Shown here in pieces: positions 56,066-64,000 of a DNA stretch of 64,000 nucleotides (within the stretch, counting starts at the first letter, position 1; every line of letters starts with the position of its first letter). The DNA is taken from contig JBBBDQ010001277.1 in NCBI GenBank assembly GCA_037127315.1, positions 490,001 through 554,000 on the forward strand, written 5' to 3'. The notes under the pieces are model-generated. The model was not told the origin of the DNA. It ran no database searches and was given only the letters and a program-made list of their open reading frames with translations. The stretch is from Ascarosepion bandense (Eukaryota > Mollusca > Cephalopoda > Sepiida > Sepiidae). The position numbers and the translations under genes are program-made.

Positions 56066-56069
56066 AAGG

Positions 56070-56975
56070 ATGCATTCCAGGAGCTGTGTAGAATATTAAG
56101 ACACAAGAAAATTTCCCTAGAAACAAAGAAAAGAGTGCTGGATTGCTATGTGATGTCAGTTCTTCAATACGGCAGTGAATGCTGGACAATATAATCGAAA
56201 ATGAGGACTGGCAACTGGGTCCCACCCATTCACAGTCAGGTTAGCCAAATGCAGACGACAATTCTACTCCTGCAGCTTCCTCTCACGCACTTCCTGCCTG
56301 TGGAAATCGCTCCCGTATTCTTGCTTTCCTGACGGCTACAACCTCCAGAAATTTAAATGCAAAGTCAATACTCATCTACTAACCACTGGACTCTAGCTCT
56401 CTCCCCTCCCCTGTATAACCTTCCCTTTCTCTCCACCTATGTATCTGTCATCGCACCTGCTTTCTCAGCTTTCTATTGTTCCTTTCTAACTAGTTTGTAC
56501 CCTCACTCTTTTCTAATTAATTTTTTTACATTTATGTAACCCCCTGCACATCAGTGGCGTTTCCGCCTTGCTCGGGGTGAAATGATTAAAAAAAAAAATT
56601 GAAGCAGCGGAAATGTGGTTCTACAGAAGGATGCTGCTGATATCGTGGACCGAGCATTCTAGCAACGATGAGGTGATGGAAAGAATAACAACGAAAAGAA
56701 AATTAAAAGTGAGCATCAGGAAGAGACAACTGAAATTCCTGGGACATGCAATGAGGAAGGAGGGCTTGGAGAACCTGATACTGACAGGCCAGATATAGAG
56801 AAAAAAGAGACAGAAGAAGGCAGCGGATAACATATTTGAAGGACCTCATCAGGTAGATGACGGAATTTGTGTTGTGAGGTGTAACAGAAGAAAACATACT
56901 AAAAGTCACTAGGGATAGGGAGATGTGGAGAACCATGATCGCCTACGTCCTGAAAGGAAAGGACATATAGAAGAA
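56070..56975 (+). pseudogene. LINE-D copy interrupted by LINE-C
   Basis: LINE-D sequence stops at 56208 in ATGAGGAC and resumes at 56601 in TTGAAGCAGCGGAAATG, the next codons of the same gene (compare 55923-55950). The C-terminal blocks MWFYRRMLLISWTEHSSN and RKRQLKFLGHAMRKEGLENL follow. Confidence 0.83.
56209..56600 (+). mobile_element. LINE-C 3' end nested in LINE-D
   Basis: 5'-truncated copy of ~390 bp with C-terminal coding, full 3' UTR and a poly-A. The insertion point is an A-rich site within LINE-D; a target duplication cannot be separated from the poly-A. Confidence 0.87.
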
Positions 56976-57505
56976 GTGTCCCGGCAGCATTCAACCGAAA
57001 AAAAATACAAAAAAAGCCCATTTGCGTTGAATTGTAGTGCCAAATTCTACAATTTTTTAAAGAAAACATTGCATTACAGGATTTTTATTTTTAAAAAAGT
57101 GTCTTTAAAACTGACTGTTTTTCGCAAGCAAAGCAAATCAGTGAATGCCAACTGAATTAAAAACCTCAAAATAAAATGGCGCCAACTCGCCTAGAAAATA
57201 TACTTAAAAAGTGATATGAAGTTTTAATTAAAAAAATATTAATTTTTCATTTTGAAATTTTCCAACTAGCTGTTAGTGTTAGATACTATCTTCAAGGTAT
57301 TAAAAATATTCCCTCTTCAAAGATTTTTTTAAACGATTATTTTTAACTTAACTTTTTTTTATAAGTAGCATATTAAAAGATGCTACTAAGGCAAAAACCT
57401 AAATGAGCTTGAATATCGTTTTAGTCACTCGCCTGCGAATTAACGTAATATGCATTGCCACGTTACTTCAAATGCTTCGTTGTATGAATCAGTTTTAACA
57501 AATTA
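56976..57505. other. AT-rich unassigned stretch
   Basis: No coding or element ends seen. Confidence 0.45.
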
Positions 57506-57567
57506 CTAGCAGGATAGTCCGGCGTTGCTCGGGTACAATGAAAGCTTTAAAACTAATCCATGTTCTT
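57506..57567 (-). mobile_element. Helitron 3' end fragment
   Basis: CTAG, hairpin and ~40 bp only. Confidence 0.68.
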
Positions 57568-57712
57568 CTACTACACGTGGGACGCACGTTAATAAGCTTC
57601 TTCAGAGATTTTTTTAATGACAAAGGATATTTTTAATTTTTAAAAAAATCCAAAAAGACAGAATGTTGATTGAGGTTTGATTTCATTTATTGGATACATG
57701 TTATGTGCAATA

Positions 57713-58002
57713 AAAAATAGATGAACATTTTTAAAAGTAAAAAAAAAAAATGTATGTCTGTTGATATGTGGGTTCCGCGTGTTATTAAAGCAATAGATAT
57801 TTATTTTAAATGCAAGCGTATGGATGCAAAAATAATGCATGGGTCAAGCGAATTTAAACTATAGACGTATTGTGTTTAGTTTAATCTAATTTTCACATCC
57901 ATACTCTTCCATTTAAAATAAACATATATTGCTTTTATTACACGTGGCACAAACAGACAGAAATTTTTTCTACATTTAAAAATGTTCATCTACTTCTTTA
58001 TT
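57713..58002. repeat. fold-back, ~95 bp arms
   Basis: AGATGAACATTTTTAAA and CGTGTTATTAAAGCAATA on the left recur inverted at 57910-58002. The loop is ~100 bp. No hammerhead core seen. Confidence 0.7.
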
Positions 58003-58228
58003 ACACGTCATACGTATCTGACTAAGGAAATAAAATTTCAGTAAACATACTATTTCTTTGAATGTTTTATAAATTAAAAAAATGTATATATATTTCAAAT
58101 CGTTCTTTGACAAATCTCTCAAGAAGTTTTTTAAAGTGAAAATTGTAAGGTCAAAAATACTTTTTCCTGGTTCTTTACTTACTCTATTCAGATTGTCGGA
58201 TTTCTATTCATATATTCAAATGAAACAA

Positions 58229-58234
<6 letters not shown>

Positions 58235-58278
<44 letters not shown>
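58235..58278. repeat. (TA)n microsatellite
   Basis: TA run up to a Helitron CTAG end. Confidence 0.92.
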
Positions 58279-58279
<1 letters not shown>

Positions 58280-58280
<1 letters not shown>

Positions 58281-58875
58281 TAGCAATATAGCCCGGCGTT
58301 GCTCGGGTGTAATGAAAGCTTTAAAACTAATCCATGTTTCTGGAGCTTAGACACTTTGGACGTTGGCACGAAAAACTAAAAAGCAATAGTTGTTTCCAGT
58401 TAAAGCGAAACCGTAGACTGAAAGAAAAATGAATGGATGTAAGTCAAATTTTGATTTCCTGGTATCGATATCAAATAAGTTTTTTTTCGCCGTAAACTGA
58501 CTTTTGAAGGCTAAATAAGTCCCTTGAGTAAATGGTATCATGGCTGAGACTAAGAACTACAATTATACCTACGTAGAGCCAAACCTGAAGCAAAAACTAA
58601 AATAAAAGGGCTGAAAAAAATACAAACATACAGGCAGATTAACAGGCACACACACAAACATCTTGCCTTTTATATATATGTATATTAACGATTTTTGCAC
58701 TATTGTAAGAACTGCAAAATTGAAACATCTGAATATCGTTTCTTATGTCTTTCTCTATGAGTGTATAAAACTTGATTAAAATCGAACCACTCTTTCTATA
58801 ACCCAATTTTTTCCGATTATTGATTTTCGAAAATTATCGCGGGTACCTCGGCACAAATCCTAGCTAAGAACACTC
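58280..58875 (-). mobile_element. Helitron, 5' end missing
   Basis: CTAG and hairpin at 58280; breaks off within the 5' half at about 58875. Confidence 0.78.
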
Positions 58876-58923
58876 AATATGTAAAACAAAACCACAGTCA
58901 TTTCATTTTTCCTACCTTTAAGA

Positions 58924-59711
58924 TTTAGCAGTATAGCCCGACGTTGCTCGGGTGGAAAGAAAGCTTTAAAAATAATCCATGGTCCTGGAGCTCAGACACT
59001 TTGGACGTTGGCACGAAAGACTAAAAAGCAATAGTTGTTTCCAGTTAAAGCGAAACCGGACATTAGAAGAAAAATGAATGGATGGAAGTCAAATTTTGAT
59101 TTCCGCTGTCTATGTCAAATACGTTTTCCGTCGTAAACTGAAGTTTGAAGGCTAAATAAATCCTCTGAGTAAATGGTATCATGGCTGAAACTAAGAACTA
59201 CAATTACACCTATTTAGAGCAAAACCCCAAGCAAAAACCAAAAGAAAAGGGTTGAAAACCTGATTTTGATCAGACCCGATAGGATATCGGGGTATCGATT
59301 TCCAATATCGGAGTGAAATAGGTCATCCAAGGATAAAGTAACCTAAGGAAGTCCATGAAAACTTATCGTACACATCGGGAGTAAAATTTGAGAAAATGAG
59401 CCATATTGATGGCTGAATATCGGTGTTTGATCAAATTCGATAGAATATCAGGGGTATCGATTTCCGATATCGGGGAAAATGAATCTCCAGGAAGATCTAC
59501 TAATGTTTGAGACTAAAAACTATAATTTTACAAAGTTATAGCAAATTCTGCAGCTAGAACCACGATAAAAGGGCTGAAATCCTGATCTTGATCAGACCTG
59601 ATTGAATATCGATTTCCGATATCGGGGGAAAATTGGAAAGATAAGTAGCCCATGAGCTGACCGGAAGCTTAAAGAATATTTGTGTGAAGTTCAGTGAGAA
59701 TCGGATTACAT

Positions 59712-59754
<43 letters not shown>

Positions 59755-59790
59755 CAAACATCTTGCCTTTTATATATATAAATTTATAGG
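58924..59790 (-). mobile_element. Helitron variant with internal tandem repeat
   Basis: Family 3' end, then three ~160 bp internal units carrying ATCGATTTCC(A/G)ATATCGG (59270-59640), and (GACA)n. The 5' half is absent. Confidence 0.7.
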
Positions 59791-59865
59791 ATATCGGAAA
59801 ACAGAAGAAGATATGCCAAGAGCAATTTCGTACACTGATACGCAGGGGTCTACATATGAGTAAAA

Positions 59866-61105
59866 ATTTAGATAAGAGGCGAGTAAAGAGAAAGACGGAC
59901 CAGTTACAGAGGGTGTCAGAGAAAGGGCAAGAGAAGGATGGGAACACAGGAGTGAAGACAGTTGCGAAGGTAGAGAGAAAGAAAAAGAACAAGATATACA
60001 GGGTGATGTAGAAAGAACTGGAGTCAAGTGGATAAGAGATAGGAATTAGACAGGAGGAGAGTGAAGAGAAAGACAAACCAGTTACAGAGGGTGTCAGAGA
60101 AAGGGCAAGAGAAGGATGGGAATACAGGTGTGAAGACAGTTGCGAAGGTAGACAGAAAGGAAAAGAACAAGATATACAGGGTGATGTAGAAAGAACTGGA
60201 GTCAAGTAGATAAGAGATGGGAATTAGACAGGAGGAGAGTGAAGAGAAAGACGAACCAGTTACAGAGGGTGTCAGAGAAAGGGCAAGAGAAGGATGGGAA
60301 CACAGGAGTGAAGACAGTTGCGAAGGTAGAGAGAAAGAAAAAGAACAAGATATACAGGGTGATGTAGAAAGAACTGGAGTCAAGTAGATAAGAGATGGGA
60401 ATTAGACAGGAGGAGAGTGAAGAGAAAGACAAACCAGTTACAGAGGGTGTCAGAGAAAGGGCAAGAGAAGGATGGGAACACAGGAGTGAAGACAGTTGCG
60501 AAGGTAGAGAGAAAGAAAAAGAACAAGATATACAGGGTGATGTAGAAAGAACTGGAGTCAAGTAGATAAGAGATGGGGATTAGACAGGAGGAGAGTGAAG
60601 AGAAAGACGAACCAGTTACAGAGGGTGTCAGAGAAAGGGCAAGAGAAGGATGGGAACACAGGAGTGAAGACAGTTGCGAAGGTAGAGAGAAAGAAAAAGA
60701 ACAAGATATACAGGGTGATGTAGAAAGAACTGGAGTCAAGTAGATAAGAGATGGGAATTAGACAGGAGGAGAGTGAAGAGAAAGACAAACCAGTTCCATA
60801 GGGTGTCAGAGAAAGGGCAAGAGAAGGATGGGAACACAGGAGTGAAGACAGTTGCGAAGTTAGAGAGAAAGAAAAAGAACAAGATATACAGGGTGATGGA
60901 GAAAGAACTGGAGTCAAGTGGATAAGAGATGGGAATTAGACAGGAGGAGAGTGAAGAGAAAGACGAACCAGTTACAGAGCGTGTCAGAGAAAGGACAAGA
61001 GAAGGATGGGAACACAGGAGTGAAGACAGTTGCGAAGTTAGAAAGAAAGGAAAAGTACAAGATATAAAGGGTGATGTAGAAAGGACTGGAGTCAAGTGGA
61101 TAAGA
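59866..61105 (-). repeat. 178 bp tandem array from LINE-C 3' UTR
   Basis: Seven highly similar units of 178 bp (GGTGTCAGAGAAAGGGCAAG, ACAAGATATACAGGGTGATG). The matching single-copy 3' UTR is at 36100-36300. The repeated open frames are not genes. Confidence 0.9.
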
Positions 61106-61545
61106 GATGTGTATTGACATTGCATTTCAATTCCTGAAGGTTGTATCTGTCAGGAAAGCAAGTATATGGAAGGGAGTTCCACAGGCGGGAAATGCCAGAA
61201 AAGAAGCTGATGGAGTAGAATTGTCGGCTGCATTTGGTTGATCTAACTGTAAATGGGTAAGACCTTTTTGCCAGTCGGGTTGTATGAGTATTTTTTTTTC
61301 TTTAGCGGCACCAATGACTTAAGTTCCTCGGAGCAGAAACTATAAAAATATTCGTAGAATAGACAGAGGGAAGCCACACACGCCGGTGAGAAAGTGGCTG
61401 GAATCAAGTCGCCAAGTCAGGACCTATCACATTACAGATTTCTTCTGGAGCCTGTCGAGAACATTGAGATGAACAGCAGAAGCGCTTTACCATACAAGAC
61501 AGCAGTATTCTTTGCACGGACGGATGGTTGATTTTTATATGTGCA
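61105..61545 (-). pseudogene. LINE-C C-terminal part
   Basis: Minus strand from an LDRLQKK-like region near 61450 through VASLCLFY-like, TRLAK and WNSLPYTCFPDR-type blocks, frameshifted. Continuous with the tandem array. Confidence 0.75.
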
Positions 61546-61559
61546 AGATGGATTCAGAC

Positions 61560-62290
61560 GGAAGAAAAAACTTCTTTCGTTTCTCACAATTTACTCTTGT
61601 AGAACTCTCTTCTAAGTTCTTGCTTCCCAGTAAGTTTTAATCTTCAAAAATCGAAATGTAATGTCGATTGTTTTCTTGTCTTTTTAATTCCTGTTCTTTT
61701 ATTGTTCTCTCTCCTTAATTATGCTTTCTTCTCATATTATTATAAGTCCTATGCTAACAGTTTATTCTCTCGCTTGTGGAACTCTCTTCCGGTTTCTTGC
61801 TTCTCAGTCAAATTTTATTTTCAAAGGTTTAAATGCAATGTCAATCATATCCTCTGTCTTCTTAATTCCTGTTCTTTTATTGTTCTCTCTCCTTAATTAT
61901 GTTTTCTTCTTCTCATATTATAAGTCCTATGCTAACAGTTTCTTCTCTCGCTTGGGGAACTCTCTTCCGGCTTCTTGCTTCTCAGTCAAATTTTATTTTC
62001 AAAGATTTAAATACAATGTCAATCATTATCCTCTGTCTTCTTAATTCCTGTTCTTTTATTGTTCTCTCTCTTTAATTACGTTTTCTTCTTCTCATTTTAT
62101 TATAAGTCCTATGCTAACAGTTTCTTCTTATGCTAGTGGAACTCTCTTCGGCTTCTTGCTTCCCAGTCAACTTTTATCTTAAAAAATTGAAATGTAATGT
62201 CAATCGTTTTCTTCTGTCTTCTTATTTCCTGTTCTTGTGTTTCTCTCTCCTTAATCTTTTTTTCCTTTACGCTCCCTTCATCTTAGTAGG
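61560..62290 (+). repeat. tandem array from LINE-C C-terminus
   Basis: About four units of ~180 bp of the same type as 5850-6925 (ATTATAAGTCCTATGCTAAC, TGGAACTCTCTTCCGG). Opposite orientation to the LINE-C piece just before it. Confidence 0.78.
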
Positions 62291-62334
62291 TTTTGCTCGT
62301 AGTCAAATGGTTAAACAAATATTCCTTTTGTATA

Positions 62335-62800
62335 TGTCTTGTCCTTTCAGGACATAGGCGATCATGGCCTTCCACATCTCCCTATCCCTGGTGGCTCTTA
62401 GCGCGCCATCTCCTGTTACACCATGCAACCCTCGTTCTGTCATCCATTAGTTCAAGCCCATAAATCTAGAATATAAATGTATAGAAACTAGCATGGCCAC
62501 AAAATGAGGGATCCGTTTATATATTGATTATAATATAGATGTGAACCCCCACTTTATATCCCCATTATAATTTCTTATAAAGAGTTGGCATATATATTCT
62601 TCTTCTATGTGCCCTGTCCTTTCAGGACGTAGGCGATCATGATGGCTTTTCACGTCTCCCTATCCCTGGTGGCTCTTAGCACGCCTTCTCCTGTTACACC
62701 ATGCAACCATCGTTCTGTCATCCACTAGTTGAAGCCCATAAATCTAGAATATAAATGTATAGAAACTAGTATGGCCACAAAATGAGGGATCAGTTTATAT
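62335..62800 (-). mobile_element. two LINE-D 3' ends with hairpin element, duplicated
   Basis: Minus-strand LINE-D 3' ends at 62335-62460 and 62605-62730, each followed by CATAAATCTAGAATATAAAT and a palindromic element. The ~265 bp block is a direct duplication. Confidence 0.8.
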
Positions 62801-63081
62801 ACTTAATAACCTCTCTCATGTAAGCTGACAGCTTAGAATCAAATTCATAAAAAGTTATCCAAATTTTGGAGAATTACGACGTTTACAACGGCTCATGATT
62901 AAACATAATAGACATTCATTGTCTCTTATATTTAACAGTATATGTTTAGAATATAAAAAGTAGAATCCTTGGTTCTAGGTAAGGAAAATTCCACAGGAGA
63001 TTAAATTCAATGAGAACTCAATGTTAAGATTTAATAGAGAATTATAATGATGAACATAAGTTAGATGTTTTTATAAACCCA

Positions 63082-63131
63082 TTGGTAATATTATATTTCG
63101 CGGCTTTGTTATAGACCGCTCCTCAGACCAA
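63082..63131 (-). ncRNA. type I hammerhead ribozyme (left arm)
   Basis: Minus strand: stem I TTGGT/ACCAA (five perfect pairs), core CTGAGGA, stem II GCGG/CCGC, GAAA, stem III ATA/TAT with a three-base loop, triplet ATT. Confidence 0.76.
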
Positions 63132-63244
63132 ATTCATACAACAATGAATAGGTTATTTTTTTCTTCTCTTTTTCTTTTTTTCTTTTCTTTCTTCCTTACC
63201 TGATTTTTTGCGGATAATTTTAATCTATCCATTGTTGCATGAAT

Positions 63245-63291
63245 TTGGTCTGAGGAGCGGTCTATAGAGCCACGAAATATTATATTACTGA
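63245..63291 (+). ncRNA. hammerhead ribozyme (right arm), partly decayed
   Basis: Same design with core CTGAGGA and GAAA intact. Stem II GCGG/CCAC has one mismatch and stem I TTGGT/ACTGA relies on two G-U pairs. Confidence 0.58.
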
Positions 63292-63321
63292 TGGGTTTAT
63301 AAAATCATACAACTTATGTTC

Positions 63322-63323
<2 letters not shown>

Positions 63324-63368
<45 letters not shown>
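63324..63368. repeat. (TA)n microsatellite
   Basis: TA run after the fold-back; another at 63420-63453. Confidence 0.92.
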
Positions 63369-63371
<3 letters not shown>

Positions 63372-63396
63372 TGTAAATGGCAATAGAAAAATGTAT

Positions 63397-63417
63397 CATT
63401 TGCCAACGCGTTTCATC

Positions 63418-63419
<2 letters not shown>
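63397..63419 (-). ncRNA. hammerhead 3' fragment
   Basis: GAAACGCGTTGGC on the minus strand matches the 36480-36525 motif; the core half is replaced by (TA)n. Confidence 0.4.
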
Positions 63420-63457
<38 letters not shown>

Positions 63458-63493
63458 CTTTTCTACAGGTTATCTCTGTATACACATATATAT

Positions 63494-63520
<27 letters not shown>

Positions 63521-63524
<4 letters not shown>

Positions 63525-63687
63525 CGTTCATTCAGTAATGGATTAGAACTTTCTTCTACCGCGCACCCATACGTCAGAGGTCGAATCGCCGACTGATGTC
63601 AATTCGGTCGGGTTTCAATCCTGGCTAAAAGCAATCGGATGTCTAACCGTGCTGATGAGCTGTGATACAGCAAAAGAGATCTGCTTG

Positions 63688-63692
<5 letters not shown>
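63521..63692 (+). mobile_element. HhSINE-1 with broken ribozyme
   Basis: tRNA-like head with GGTTTCAATCC B box; ribozyme damaged; (TA)n on both sides. Confidence 0.74.
63647..63690 (+). ncRNA. decayed hammerhead
   Basis: CTGATGA and stem II GCTGT/ACAGC kept, but GAAA is now AAAA (G12 lost) and the GTC triplet is gone. Confidence 0.5.

Positions 63693-63740
<48 letters not shown>
63692..63740. repeat. (TA)n microsatellite
   Basis: Tail of HhSINE-1. Confidence 0.92.
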
Positions 63741-63742
<2 letters not shown>

Positions 63743-63961
63743 CAACCTATTTAATGTTTTTTGAGACGATTCTCAGGTGGAACCCTGATTAACACCCATA
63801 ACATTTGATACTAGTTTCTGAATGGATGACATGCTTTTATATTTACTCACATAAAATCTCATCGAGGACCAACAATTATGAAAATCCAAGCGTTATAAAT
63901 ATCTGTAATTCATGTCCATTGAAGGGACACACTTAAAACTTCTCTGCGGTCATCATGATAA

Positions 63962-64000
63962 TCTAAACTAATTTAGAAATGGAACTTTGTCTCTGTGTGT
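63962..64000 (+). mobile_element. Helitron 5' end
   Basis: A|TCTAAACTAATTTAGAAATGG: the family 5' terminus, cut by the window end. Confidence 0.72.

Larger units (their letters stand above)
63060..63320. repeat. fold-back element, hammerhead in both arms
   Basis: ~90 bp arms (63060-63155 and 63227-63320) around a pyrimidine-rich spacer. Each arm has one hammerhead pointing outwards. (TA)n follows. Confidence 0.83.

Noticed and set aside
60024..61125. Repeated 119-codon frames with identical starts
   Set aside because: They recur every 178 bp because they lie in a tandem 3' UTR array, so they are not a gene family.

Overview
ORGANISM AND OVERALL CHARACTER. The window is animal nuclear DNA: AT-rich, full of (TA)n, (CA)n, GATA and GA microsatellites, tRNA-derived SINEs, non-LTR retrotransposon remnants, Helitrons and mariner relics. 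I see no operons and no intact host protein gene. The mix of several tRNA-derived SINE families with dense simple repeats fits a mollusc, most likely a cephalopod such as an octopus. That is inference; no host gene proves it. The window is best read as intergenic or long-intron DNA made of nested, mostly dead transposable elements.

WORKING NAMES used below (mine, not database names). SINE-A: a ~310 bp tRNA-derived SINE, often extended by a palindromic linker and extra 3' modules. HhSINE-1 and HhSINE-2: tRNA-derived SINEs with a hammerhead ribozyme directly after the tRNA-like head. SINE-L: a SINE with a tRNA-Leu-like head. Helitron: a non-autonomous family running from TC to CTAG. LINE-C: a Jockey/CR1-like non-LTR element with APE endonuclease and reverse transcriptase tail fragments. 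LINE-D: a second endonuclease/reverse-transcriptase LINE ending in (GAA)n. Rep-G: an unclassified ~330 bp repeat.

LAYOUT. 1-7.6 kb: Helitron, SINE-A, HhSINE-1, the first free-standing hammerhead motif, a LINE-C endonuclease fragment and a tandem array built from the LINE-C C-terminus. 8.3-9.7 kb: GATA satellite with a ~600 bp higher-order duplication. 10-14.5 kb: a TA-flanked mariner, then a cluster of hammerhead elements, fold-backs and SINE-L. 15-19.5 kb: a Helitron carrying a SINE-A insertion with an exact target-site duplication, LINE-C, and another hammerhead fold-back. 19.8-22.3 kb: a polypurine satellite. 22.7-30 kb: SINE-A composites, an AT-rich minisatellite, LINE-D and a mariner fragment. 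30-37.7 kb: more hammerhead elements, Helitrons, a 5S rRNA-like copy and SINE composites. 38-45 kb: LINE-C tail arrays, a Penelope-type GIY-YIG fragment, and a compound CTAT/GATA satellite. 46.8-49 kb: the least repetitive stretch. 49-57 kb: LINE-D, LINE-C and mariner copies, including LINE-C nested in LINE-D. 58-64 kb: Helitrons, a 178 bp tandem array, and further hammerhead elements.

MAIN RESULT. At least six loci fold as type I hammerhead ribozymes with all core residues present (CTGANGA, GAAA, NUH) and a complementary stem I, and roughly ten more are weaker or decayed. They occur in two settings: inside tRNA-derived SINEs, in the same orientation as the pol III promoter, and in inverted-repeat elements bordered by (TA)n. 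A GIY-YIG endonuclease fragment of Penelope type lies in the same window. Hammerheads are known from Penelope-like elements and from SINE-like schistosome repeats, so a ribozyme-assisted retrotransposition system is a reasonable reading. I cannot test activity or novelty here.
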